Below are positions 54,556 through 64,000 of a stretch of DNA of 64,000 bases, one piece after another (within the stretch, counting starts at the first letter, position 1; every line of letters begins with the position of its first letter). Source of the DNA: Oscarella lobularis. Lineage: Eukaryota; Porifera; Homoscleromorpha; Homosclerophorida; Oscarellidae. The notes below the pieces were generated by a model. The model saw nothing but the letters and a program-made list of their open reading frames with translations, was not told the origin of the DNA and did not search any database. The translations under genes and the position numbers were made by a program. The stretch lies in assembly GCF_947507565.1 (NCBI RefSeq), contig NC_089187.1, forward strand, positions 1,364,001-1,428,000, in the 5' to 3' direction.

Positions 54556-56838
54556 CTAAACTTGAAGGCTCTGGGCATTGCTCTGAAACTCGCTAAGCGA
54601 TGGGTTTGTGTTAGCTCCGCACTTGTAGCGCTGTTTTCCGAAATAGGCCTCCAGTCGATCTTGGCAAAATTTCTCGCTCACAAGATATTTCACATTTGGA
54701 ACAGTACGTAGAAGATAAGATGAAACTTCGACAAAAGACAAGACTGCAGAAAGCAGTTGATTAGACTCAAGGAAAGCTCCTTCAGCTAAATTACCTGATA
54801 TTTTAATTCCATCTAATGTTTCTTTAGACAAAGTCATTGGTTTTTTCTGAGCCGACGTGTATCCCTCCCGCTGATCTACCTCCTCTTTCCCTTCGTCTAG
54901 GTATTTTAGACAAACATCTTTCAGCCACTAGAGCAGAATAAATAGTTGAAAGAAAGACAAACGATATTTTTAATTATTACGTCAAATCTTGAGTCACTCA
55001 GGCTAGTGTAAGGATTCAATTCCGGTTTACGGCGGCGCGATCCCTCGTCGACACATCCTACATTGAGACAGTCAAAAAAAGTTGTCGCACATCCTGAAAA
55101 AAATGTCGGTCTCCTTCGTCCCTTCCACCCCAAAATGTCTAAACGCCGCTGCGACGGATGAGCTCAAGACCTGTGAATGGTACAGACATTTACACTTTAT
55201 TCAGCAACATTTAACGCAATGTATACCTGTGCTGCTAGATTGACTTTCATCCTCGAATAAGAAGTCAGAAAAAGGTGATCCCGTTTGAGTTTTGGGAGGA
55301 GAGTAAGTCCGGACCCAGAGCGACTCTTGTCATAGAGATCGACAAGGTGCTTCCAACTTATATGCTCACCATTTTACAAACAGCTTAATTTAGAAAGAAG
55401 CTAAGGTTTTACTATTTGTTCACTCACCCAAAGTGCGCGATAACGACTGTGGGCAAATGAATTCGACCAGCAGTTCCGATTCGTTTTCAGAAGATGCGGT
55501 ACATCGGACATGAAATAAATCTGCCTCCCTTCATCACTGCATACATTCTCCGTTTTGTAGATGACGCCTTTGGATCGAGAAGTAGATTTCTGGTGCAGAT
55601 TGAAAAACTTTCTGGTTGTGGCCGCGCCGTCACACGTGAGGACCATTACTTTCAGGCCCAAAGCTTCGATATTGGTCGCTCACTCCAGTGGTTGTAATCA
55701 AAGAGAGTTCGCTCTGTAGGTAAAGTTAACGCGCCTGAATTTCGAAAAGATTGATACGCTGATGACGATTTGTATTTCAGGTGCAAACACATCATCGCTG
55801 GGTGCCATCGAATTTGGCGCGGATTTTTTACTTGAAGTGCTTGGAGTTGCTGTTTCCAAAAAATACGTCGAAATGTTCCTTCTTCGGTTTCATTCCTCAC
55901 TTCAGATGTTGTTGTTGTCATAATTTGATGTAGCTCTTTGTGGGTATCTGGTTCAACATCAACACCATTTTCTTCCGTTTGCTTTTTAATGATATTTTTT
56001 AGTTTTCTTTCTGCAGCGTTTAAACAAGATCGAAGACTTTTGAACCGGCTTTGACGTTCCGGTGTGTCAAGGTAGCGAATATTGGTACGACTCGAGCTAC
56101 TGGTACGACGCTCTGGGGATGATTTCTTTGCGAGCCATCGACTACGAGCCTTTCTCAGCGTGGAACGATACTGACTGCAAATGTCACATTTACCACCGTT
56201 AATCAGAATTCGGCACGCCGTCGTTCTGACCGTCTCCGACTCACCGTCACCTTCAACGTACGCGACCGTTGTCTTTCCGTCTGCTGCCGTCGCTTTTCCT
56301 CGCTTTGAGTTGATCATTTCAACAAATTCTGCGTCGGTATTTCCTGAACATACAGTTCCATTTTCTACTTTTTCTAGCAAATTTTGTAGCGATTGGGCAG
56401 TAGCGATGCGTCGTGGAATAGTCGACAAAAATGGCGCATCAACGGGAATGAGGTGGCCATTACAACTCGCTCTCCACGTCCGATCGTCGGCTACAGTAAC
56501 GCTACGTGACACTGATGGGCACCCTGTATCTTCAGCTGATATCATGCAGACATTTATTCTAGTGGTGGCGGCGCCTTCTTTTTCAGCCGCGTACCATCCC
56601 TGCCGAATTGCCGATTTTCTTGATGGATTCAAGGGATTCTTCCATCGATTCTTCTGTGACTTCCAATTCCACTGGTGGCACCTAAAGTCCGGTCAGATAC
56701 AATAGTATACTACTGCATGGCGAACTACACTCACTTTAATTTTATATGGCCTTCCAGGTCGACTTTTTTTCTCAGCCCGTCGTTTGACCTTGAAATTTTT
56801 GCGGCGCTTTTCCAAGGTAAATTTTCTTCGCCCCATGC
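54556..56838 (-). CDS. P-like transposase (THAP9-related, TNP-like RNase H), multi-exon
   Basis: Exon 1 starts at ATG 56838 (MGRRKFTLEKRRKNFKVKRR, very basic) with donor GTGAGTG near 56735. Exon 2 starts after TTTAG near 56683 (VPPVELEVTEESME). The large exon (56632-55760) has CDICSQYRSTLRKARSRW, SSRTNIRYLDTPERQSRF, IRWHPAMMCLHLKYKSSSAY and ALTLPTERTLFDY. Exon 55661-55430 carries GLKVMVLTCDGAATTRKFF, VPHLLKTNRNCWSN, the RNase H-like block. Exon 55110-54950 reads FFSGCATTFFDCLNVGC. The last exon (54837-54556) holds LVSEKFCQDRLEAYFGKQRY and NPSLSEF. The exon after SDVPHLL through 55133 was not fully resolved. It is the presumed cut-and-paste enzyme of the surrounding element. Confidence 0.7.
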
Positions 56839-57356
56839 TGTTGAAACGCCGATCGCACTAGAACAAAGGTAGATGAATATGGTCAACAGGTGGCTACGCG
56901 GAAAGAAGGTCTAGTTTGACTAGAAAAATCCCAGAAAGTTAGCGTGAAAATTTGGATAAAATGGTCCATAACGGGCAAACGCGAAGAGGAGTCTACGCGA
57001 AAACACGCAATAACACTGTGCAGCAAGAAGTTCTGGCAACGGTTAACGTTTTCCGTCGTCCGCGACGTAGATCGAAGACGGGAAAATCCCAGAAGTGCTT
57101 GCGAGCGCGAAAAGCGTGGAAATCGACAGTATCGGCGGCGAAACCGAAGGAAAATCAATCACAAATACGTTTACTAACATTCTGGCAGCGATTTTGCAGT
57201 GAAACAGACAGCGAAGAGGATGTCCTTTTCTCTTAGTAGCACTGATAATGTACGTGGGACGCTCCAGACGAAAGGGGGCGTGCCGTGTCACGCATCTGTA
57301 TGAAGAACATAGCTTAGCGCACTGGCGTTTCTAATTCCTCTATTTTATTATCCGTG

Positions 57357-57545
57357 GTCACAGTGTCACAGCGTCCCAGTGGCACGGCGTCACAGTGGCA
57401 CAATGTCACAGTGTCACAATGTCACAGTGTCACAATGTCACAGTGTCACGGTGTCACAGTGGCACAGCGTCACAACACAGTAGTGTCACAGTGGCGCGGC
57501 GTCACAGTGGTACGGCGTCACAGTTGTAGCACAGCGGCGCATTGA
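57357..57545. repeat. GTCACAGTG satellite, right of the P-like element
   Basis: Same orientation and unit as 53131-53296 (GTCACAGTGTCACAATGTCAC and GTGGCACGGCGTCAC variants). It begins directly at the right TIR. Confidence 0.85.
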
Positions 57546-58926
57546 CACAGCACTATTGTCATGCCAAAAAAAGGATAAAAGGGCTGCTGGGGGGATGACG
57601 TAGAATCTCTAGCGCTCCGTAACGCGCGTTCTTGGTTCGTTTCTGCGGATCAGGGGGTTTTGCACTAAAGTGCGCTAGGAACGAGCCCTTTTTTGAAAAG
57701 GGTTTTATTCTGCTCTCAGAACTTTTACGAAAGGTTTCATTAGTGATTCGAGCTTCTCTTTAGCATGCCTTATAGCGGCAATAGCGTATTTGCCGTAGAC
57801 CGAATCCCTGAGAAGATAGCCAACGCGCTTTTAGTCCGCTTGGCTTCGGTCTCTGAGACACTTAGCAGCCTCACTTTTTGCACGAACGCTTCTTCAATGT
57901 TCTGCCTCTTTCCACCATAATTGATTTATTCTCTTGCGCTTCGTCTTCGGGTAATATCGGGCCATTATCTATAAAAACCACATCATCGGTCACAATGACC
58001 CTTTTGACTGACCGATATTTTTGAAGAAATTAACTAAGGAATGCCTGGCTTTTCTGTGCTGCATGTCAAGCGGCACAGATGCCCTATACTAGCCTAATAA
58101 ACGAACCGGAAGCCTTTGGGTATGCGGCCATGATGAATACCTTCAACTTGGCTACAATCGATCACGGCGTCTCTTCCCAATTGATAGTTTACACAAGCTG
58201 CAACATTAGAGTACGTCCTTCTTTTAGAAGTGCCTGCAGATGATAATTTTTTTCTACTTTGAAAATTATGGCTTCTTCAGCCTAAAGTCATTTTCTTAAA
58301 GTTGTAAGACTCTTGGTCGGTTGTCTTGTTACAAACTAATTTATTGTGAAGAGAAGAACATACTCTAATATAGAAGCTATCATAAGCCGCATATATGCAG
58401 CCCCAGTAGACGCCATGCAATTGCGCCGTCGGGTCTTCCACTCACTGAAGGGCTATTTTACTGCCTTCAAAAATCAACTAATCAGTGTCCTAGTCAACTG
58501 AATACAATCGATCATGCGTGATTCTTTGCACAGAACTGTACCCACCTCCCTTTTTCAAGTCCGTGTCTACATCTTCAGAAACAGATCTTGCATGGCTTAA
58601 GCACCGGCGCGCTTTAAAAAGACGCTTCGTATCATTCACTGAGCTTTTTATTTCTAGCTGAAAATGGGGTGAACGTGTGCCATTTCAACAGGACATGAGC
58701 TCTCCTTTTCTAAAAGCATTACGATAATATAGTCAATGATGATGCCAGCTTTGGTTGATTTGTGAACAAATTTCGTAATCTGAAAGACAGCTACTGAGAA
58801 ACCAATTATAAGCGTTGCGGTATACGTTTGTAGAAACGTCCGTTCTTTGAATATTGGAAAGATAACTTGGAATCCGCATCACCTGCAAAATAACGATTTG
58901 AACCTTTAGAAAAGAAAGCCTTGAAA
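57546..58926. other. No recognised gene
   Basis: This stretch contains short open pieces on the minus strand (for example VIVTDDVVFIDNGPILPEDE near 57940-58000), which look like decayed coding sequence of unknown family. No splice pattern or terminal repeats are visible. Confidence 0.35.
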
Positions 58927-59454
58927 GTAAATGGTGCGTGTACCGTGCGGCCATTTCCTGTTTGTGTTTTCTTTGTTCTATTTTTCTTGTTGTAATATTG
59001 ATGTTCCATTTTCTATGTTGTAATTTCACTTGTTGTAATTGTGTTGTTCTATTTTTATGCTGTAATTTTGATGTTCTATTGTCTGTGTTTTAATTTTTCT
59101 TGTTGTAATTACAGTAATGTATGTTCAATTTAGAAAGTTTGTTGTTGTAATTTTAATTTTTTATATTCTAATTTTGTTGTCGTAATAATGTATTTTTAAA
59201 TGTGAATATTTCTTGTTCTAATTCAATCTACGATTTCATGTACGCTTTAAGTTACAGTACTTTATACTTGTCGGTAACGTGTCCGAATGTATTTGTATTT
59301 TTATTTCTAGATCATTAGGTTAGAACAACGCATGCATTGCAACCCAAGCAGCATGCGCAAAAACGATCTTTTCTGTGCAACACAGCACTCAAAGGAAAAC
59401 AAGAAACTCAGAAATTATGCCAACGTGCATAACAAACACCACCCGTGCCAGTAC

Positions 59455-60394
59455 TTATTCGGCCTCTTCTTCAGGAGTGGCATCAACAGGAACTTCTTCT
59501 TCGTTGCGCGTTTGTGGAATAAGTTGTCTGGCCTCTCTCAGAAATGCGTCGATACCGTGAATAATGAAAAAGTGCCTCTTTCCATTTGGACCATTGCAAG
59601 AAGGGCATCTCTTCGGAACCTCATTACGTTCATCATCACGAAACCATTCATTGACGCAAACGCTGCAGCCAACGAGACGCTGACAGCAAGAAGCAGCCGC
59701 AGGTGGTGGTGTCATCGGCTTTTCGTGACAGATGAGGCATTGAAAGCTTTCGGAGATCAGCCTCTTAACGGCATCCTCAATTCTGCCACGCGGATCCAGC
59801 GATAGAGTGTGAATAGTGAGGGTGTCGTCAATTGACTTAACAATTGTTTCGACGTTGGCCAAAGAAGCTACTATGTCGCTCATGCTGCCAGACCCTTCTG
59901 CAGTTGGTGCCGAACTCGACAACTTCGCCTTCTTCGACACTGATGGTGGATTGTATTCTTCAGTTTCGTCCGATGAAGATACGAGCTGAACTAAATCTGA
60001 TGTAGGAACGGCAAAAAAATGTCTTGCGGGCTTTCCCCAAAATTGTCTTGCGGGCTTTCCCCAAAATGCTAACCCTTAATTAAACAGCACATGAGTACAG
60101 CAGTAATGAATGAGAACTTTAAAAGGAAATACCTCTGGTTCCCGGCATGTCCAAAATTTCCAGGCCATCACTTGTAACTATCGCCAAGTCAGGCTTGTCA
60201 AAAGACTCCTGCACAGCTTGTGTCATAAATTTGATATTCGCACTGTACTCGGGCACTGAGATATGGCACTTCTGCCCTAGCGATTTGACTTTCCCATCTT
60301 TGAGCCGAGCGGCAACGACTTTCACTGAACGCATATACGCTTTTTCCTTTCCTTTGCGGGACGAGTGCAGATGCAGCTTTGACGATTTGGGCAT
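59455..60394 (-). CDS. RING-like zinc-finger protein C (passenger of the integrase element)
   Basis: At least two exons. The first has MPKSSKLHLHSSRKGKEKAY (ATG 60394; an upstream Ser-rich exon extension is possible) and SVKVVAARLKDGKVKSLGQK...IVTSDGLEILDMPGTR. This corresponds to the RIDFVRIE...VEICDDPGTK domain of RING protein A. It ends near 60131. The second exon starts near 59988 (LVQLVSSSDETEEYNPPSVS) and contains the RING-like finger CLICHEKPM...CCQRLVGCSVC...CPSC, with the same unusual CC..LVGC spacing as copies A and B. It ends in an acidic tail (TRNEEEVPVDATPEEEAE). Divergent from the integrase gene across about 540 bp. Possible ubiquitin-ligase activity is an inference. Confidence 0.65.
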
Positions 60395-60932
60395 TGTGTG
60401 AAAAATTGACGGCGTAGACGGAGGAGAGAAGAAAGAACTGGAAGATGAGCTGTAGTCGGACGCTGGGAGTGCACTTTCCGATCGTAGAGACCCCGGCCAA
60501 GGCGAAGCACTAATAGCCGTTTCAGACGATGTTCGCGACGATGTCGCCTCTCCTCCCTCCTTTCAATCGTCACCGCCCACACGAAGACGCTCTCCGTTTC
60601 GAAAGCCGGAACAATCAAACGATCCATTGGCGTCCGGGTATTCGACTTTGTTCGTCGAATCGGCCAAGAAAAGCGTTATTTCAACGATCTACGGATCATG
60701 AACCCATTAACCCTAAACGATATCCTTAGTCGAGTCGAAGCGCACCTTGAAAACCGAAGCGGGACGAAAAGCTGTCAGCTGAGACAGTCTCAACTTCATT
60801 TCTTGCCGTCCGCGGAAAATCGTAAACTCTTTGTCCATTGTTTGCAGTAACGTTGTGCATACGCTGCGCAGCGTACTGCGCATGGCCATGTGCGTTTACG
60901 CAATGTCCCGTAAAGAAAGCCCTACTGTAGCC

Positions 60933-62341
60933 ATGGAAAGAATAAACGTACATGCAATCTCCCAGTGGATTCGTGAGGGAAAAACTTACGAAGAAATGAG
61001 CGACATGCTGCAAGCTGCACTGCCTGGAGAGACGGGTTTCAGCTCCAGAAGTGTAGGGCGGTTTTGTAAAAGACGAGGTCTTCGACACCAAGCGATAGTG
61101 CCGAGGCTCACCTTGGAAAGACATGTGTTTGATGCCGTGAGAGAAGTGCTAACATAGAACGGTCTTCATTTGGCCCGTATTGTTCATGCATGCTGTAATT
61201 AGGTTGGGCCAACTTATGGCAGGAAAATGATGAAAGGATTTCTTGTTAGAAAAGGCGTGCGTGCAAGCGAAAAAAGAGTATCGGACGCATTGAAAGCTGT
61301 TGCTCCGACCCACCATGCAAGAAGGCGCAATCGAACGGCCGAACAACGCAATCCGGTAACATATTCCGCAGAGTACTTTGGCCATAAACTACATATGGAT
61401 CAAAACGAAAAACTGGTTATGTACGGCGTGACGGAATATGCTGCGATTGATGGGTACAGCGGCATGATTGTTGCATTTATAACAATGCCGATAAAAAATG
61501 CTATTACAATATACGAATCATTATTTGAGTAAGAGTTTGTGCTAATCACGGTACATCATGCACTCAGTCTTATGTCTACAGGCATCTACTATGGAACTAT
61601 GGTATTTGGGACACTGTCAGAGCTGATTGTGGGCGCGAGCCCTATCTCGTACTGTACATTCAAGACATACTGAGACAACATAGGCATAATACGGCAAGGC
61701 GACCCTTCATTCAAACGTCTTCAACAAAAGTAACTGACGTTTTATAAATTTTTTATTCTTGAGACTCATCTTAGAATCATACCATTGAGCGAATCTGGGT
61801 GGAAGTGAACCGACGGATTAACTACCCTATCAAACTCGCCCTTAATGAAATGAATGATGCTGACGAGTTTGATTTGGAATTGCTGCATCATCGCTTTGCT
61901 GTTTCTCGAGTGTCAATGACAGTAGCAAATTATGGTGCACAAGTATTTGTTCAATCTTGGAATAACCACCCAATTCCTGGTACAAGAACAAAAATAACTG
62001 GATGTTAATATGAATTCTTATTTGTTGCAGGAAAAGGCGTACCCATAGAACTGATGGCACAGAATAAATGCTGTGGACTAATTCCTTTTTCGGCTATTCC
62101 AACACGCGACGAAGCAGTCTCCCTGTTTGAGACGTCAGGGGGGAACTTGACTCGACCAAGTACATACGGAGCCGATCCTCTTTCTGGCTCACCTGAAAGA
62201 ATGGCAAGAAGACAGAATTTTTTTGATAAACGTTTTCCGTCCCTCAAAGACATTTACGGATCGTTAGTTAATGGTGACGCTTCAATGTTCAAGAACGCAG
62301 TAAAATTCTATATATGCCTTTGTGAAGTGCTAAGTCAATGA
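60933..62341 (+). CDS. Integrase-like DDE (rve) transposase, five exons, intact
   Basis: Exons are 60933-61145, 61203-61528, 61582-61729, 61775-61979 and 62031-62341, all GT-AG with matching phases. A start at 60903 is also possible. Exon 1 is HTH-like (GKTYEEMSDMLQAALPGETG, SSRSVGRFCKRRG). Exon 2 reads VGPTYGRKMMKGFLV and YFGHKLHMDQNEKLVMYG (Asp 1), DGYSGMIVAF. Exon 3 has WNYGIWDTVRADCGREPYL (Asp 2). Exon 4 has NHTIERIWVEVNRRINYP (Glu) and WNN.HPIPG. Exon 5 starts KGVPIELMAQNKC. It is a paralogue of 6380-7749, with one extra intron after ESLFE. It is presumed to mobilise the surrounding long-TIR element. Confidence 0.8.
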
Positions 62342-62865
62342 ATTAATAAAAATGTTGACAACATGGCACAGAAAGTTACGACTTCCAGAAGCTACTAAAC
62401 TGCCACATTACTAGAAATAAAATCACGATGAAATGTTAATAAATAAATAAATAAATTACCAAGTAATAAATATATTAAAAGGAAATAAAATTAACAGAAT
62501 AAAAATGTCAAATAAAATGAATACAAGCATAAAAAGACAAAGTACAATACATGAAATCGTAGATTGAATTAGAACAAGAAATATTCACATTTAAAAATAC
62601 ATTATTACGACAACAAAATTAGAATATAAAAAATTAAAATTACAACAACAAACTTTCTAAATTGAACATACATTACTGTAATTACAACAAGAAAAATTAA
62701 AACACAGACAATAGAACATCAAAATTACAACATAAAAAATAGAACAACACAATTACAACAAGTGAAATTACAACATAGAAAATGGAACATCAATATTACA
62801 ACAAGAAAAATAGAACAAAGAAAACACAAACAGGAAATGGCCGCACGGTACACGCACCGTAAATA

Positions 62866-63220
62866 ACCTTGATTTTCAAATCTGTTTCTCCCACGTTAGA
62901 AAAGTAAGAAGCAACGATTTCTTCTTTTTCTTCCTTTTTTGGCTTTTTTGTTTTTAACGCTTCCCTCGTTTCCTTCAATGACAGATTAAGGGAGAGATAG
63001 AGGTTGTAAAAAATCTACTCTCCATCCTTCAGCGTCAAACGCATACTCCCTGCGACGTCCCCCATTACCTAAATAATTAATCAGATTTTAGGAAGGCAAT
63101 ATCAAATGCATTGCTTTGGCACCAGAGGATAAAACGCTATCCAAAAAACTTGAAATTTGACAGTTGATGTCGATAGCCAATAACGTCTGGTTAAGAAAAA
63201 AACCCCAATAAACTAGGATA
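62866..63220. other. Intergenic, no gene seen
   Basis: This is the flank of the insertion, AT-rich. No exon or motif was recognised before the end of the membrane-protein gene. Confidence 0.4.
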
Positions 63221-63224
63221 AATT

Positions 63225-64000
63225 CTACACGTAATGAGGCACATTTCTGAATCTGAGTCCCACCGGATGCACCAGTCCTTTTGAGCCACAGTAAATAGCA
63301 AGGTCTGCGTTAAATCGATGAGCGTTGTCTTCTTCCTTTGACACCCAGCTGCTCAAAATGTAAGGAAACAACTAACAGAAAAAAAAAACAGATACCAGTA
63401 GAATTAAGCGTAATGCAGTAGTTACCAGTTTTCGGGCTTTATTTTTAGTCTTCAGTAGAAAGTTTTCTTGTAGCTCTAGTTCAGTTAGTATCTCAGAAAA
63501 GGTGGGGCATAATCCGCTATCTAAATAAGAAAGAAGTACCAACAATAAATGTAAATCGTTCCTTATTCTGGACTTCTTGATAGGTTTGTAAATCTCCGAA
63601 TCAAGGCTAACGCTGTACACGACACGAAGACGGCCTTTCCAAGCACATCAGTAAAAGCTCTGAAAGCTGACCAAAATATCCCAACGAGAGTAGCAACAAA
63701 CGCAAGTCCTAGACACGCCAAACTTATTATCCATAAAGGATAAAACAACGCACTCAACGAAACAAAGCATGGCACTGATACTACAGTCTCATTTAGACAA
63801 AATCTCTCAGAAAAGTGATTTGAAGATGCCGTTGTGTTTGGTTCCTGGCAAAACAGCTCGAATTGCTCAAACCAAGGACGAGCATAAACTTCACGATCAA
63901 GAGTACAATCGTAATAACTTCCACGAAGATGAGAATCAGTGACATTGTATACAACGGCAGTGGCAACAAGGAATAACACGGAAGAGGTGATTTGTAAACC
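63225..64000 (-). CDS. Multi-pass membrane protein, 3' part (unknown family)
   Basis: The frame is open to the right edge and reads SSVLFLVATAVVYNVTDSHL (probable TM end plus N-glycosylation site), then a cysteine-containing loop (SYYDCTLDREVYARPWFEQF, FCQEPNTT, RFCLNETVVSVPC). TM-like segments follow: FYPLWIISLACLGLAFVATL and VLGKAVFVSCTALALI. The next exon (about 63530-63430) is SGLCPTFSEILTELELQENF...TKNKARKL. The last (about 63350-63225) is SWVSKEEDNAHRFNADLAIY...GLRFRNVPHYV and a TAG. The two-TM plus Cys-loop layout suggests a four-pass or channel-like protein, but no family can be named. It looks like an ordinary host gene that starts outside the window. Confidence 0.55.

Larger units (their letters stand above)
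53297..57356 (-). mobile_element. P-like transposon inserted in the GTCACAGTG satellite
   Basis: TIRs start CACGGATAATAAAATAGAGG at 53297 and end inverted at 57356. About 41 bp match, with one mismatch (GGGATTAG / GGAATTAG). The satellite on both sides is in the same orientation, and GTCACAG occurs directly outside both ends, compatible with a 7-8 bp target duplication. Inside are a multi-exon P-like transposase on minus (56838-54556) and a convergent second ORF on plus (53348-54412). Length is 4060 bp. Confidence 0.85.
58933..62859 (+). mobile_element. Long-TIR integrase transposon with RING gene and 6-bp target duplication
   Basis: Inverted arms 58933-59240 and 62550-62859 (about 308-310 bp, nearly identical) start GGTGCGTGTACCGTGCGGCC. 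The element is bounded by the direct repeat GTAAAT at 58927-58932 and 62860-62865. Inside are a divergent RING-like gene (minus, 60394-59455) and a five-exon integrase-like gene (plus, 60933-62341). A 6-bp duplication and an rve-type DDE enzyme fit the eukaryotic IS3-like (IS3EU-type) or Ginger-type groups; I cannot decide between them from memory. All parts look intact, so it may be a recent insertion. Length is 3927 bp. Confidence 0.9.

Noticed and set aside
58733-59029. Minus-strand ORF near 58.8 kb
   Set aside because: It lies largely in the long TIR of the integrase element, and the same frame appears in the other arm. It is not a gene.

Overview
This window is eukaryotic and most likely metazoan. 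Genes are split by short GT-AG introns, often about 50-150 bp, and both strands are full of DNA transposons and degraded retroelements. Domain content (THAP, HIRAN, MADF, SAP/SWIM, HECT with UIM, C2H2-MULE, DIRS gag/RT, Helitron) and very small introns suggest a compact-genome invertebrate such as a sponge or cnidarian. The species cannot be fixed from sequence alone. No rRNA, tRNA, CRISPR or bacterial operon was recognised.

Layout. 0.4-1.3 kb: 5' part of a SAP+SWIM gene (-). 1.3-1.8 kb: Tigger-like fragment. 2.9-5.5 kb: head-to-head pair of paralogous RING-like genes. 6.4-7.7 kb: four-exon integrase-like (rve/DDE) gene. 9.9-10.4 kb: Helitron Rep fragment. 11.6-14.7 kb: GC-rich DIRS-type retroelement, joined at about 14.7 kb to a second, truncated integrase-like pseudogene (to 15.6 kb). 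15.9-18.5 kb: HECT-type E3 ligase gene with a UIM, probably a host gene. 19.8-21.4 kb: Kolobok-like 5' remnant, HECT fragment and PIF/Harbinger-like MADF remnant. 21.8-24.4 kb: Helitron helicase part. 25.8-29.0 kb: complete-looking Tc1/IS630-type element with TIRs. 29.7-33.1 kb: THAP/Kolobok-like element. 33.2-34.1 kb: another integrase. 34.3-35.0 kb: foldback element with a 9-bp target duplication. 36.8-46.2 kb: nested Tigger, Tc1/IS630-like and pogo elements. 47-53 kb: multi-exon P-loop gene with a 185-bp MITE in an exon, then a degraded C2H2-MULE gene. 53.3-57.4 kb: P-like transposon inside a GTCACAGTG satellite. 58.9-62.9 kb: integrase element with about 310-bp TIRs and a 6-bp target duplication. 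63.2-64.0 kb: 3' end of a membrane-protein gene (-).

Main observation. Several elements with recognisable ends carry the transposase plus a second gene. HIRAN-domain genes lie inside a Tc1/IS630-like element (25793-29010), a related decayed element (39314-42893) and a pogo element (43799-46192). A RING-like gene lies inside the long-TIR integrase element (58933-62859). The P-like element carries an unrecognised second ORF, and the Kolobok-like element is followed by a P2X7-C-terminal-like ORF. The second gene is convergent with the transposase in all cases but the RING/integrase one, which is divergent. This pairing of transposases with ubiquitin- or DNA-end-related accessory domains is the best candidate for an undescribed system here.
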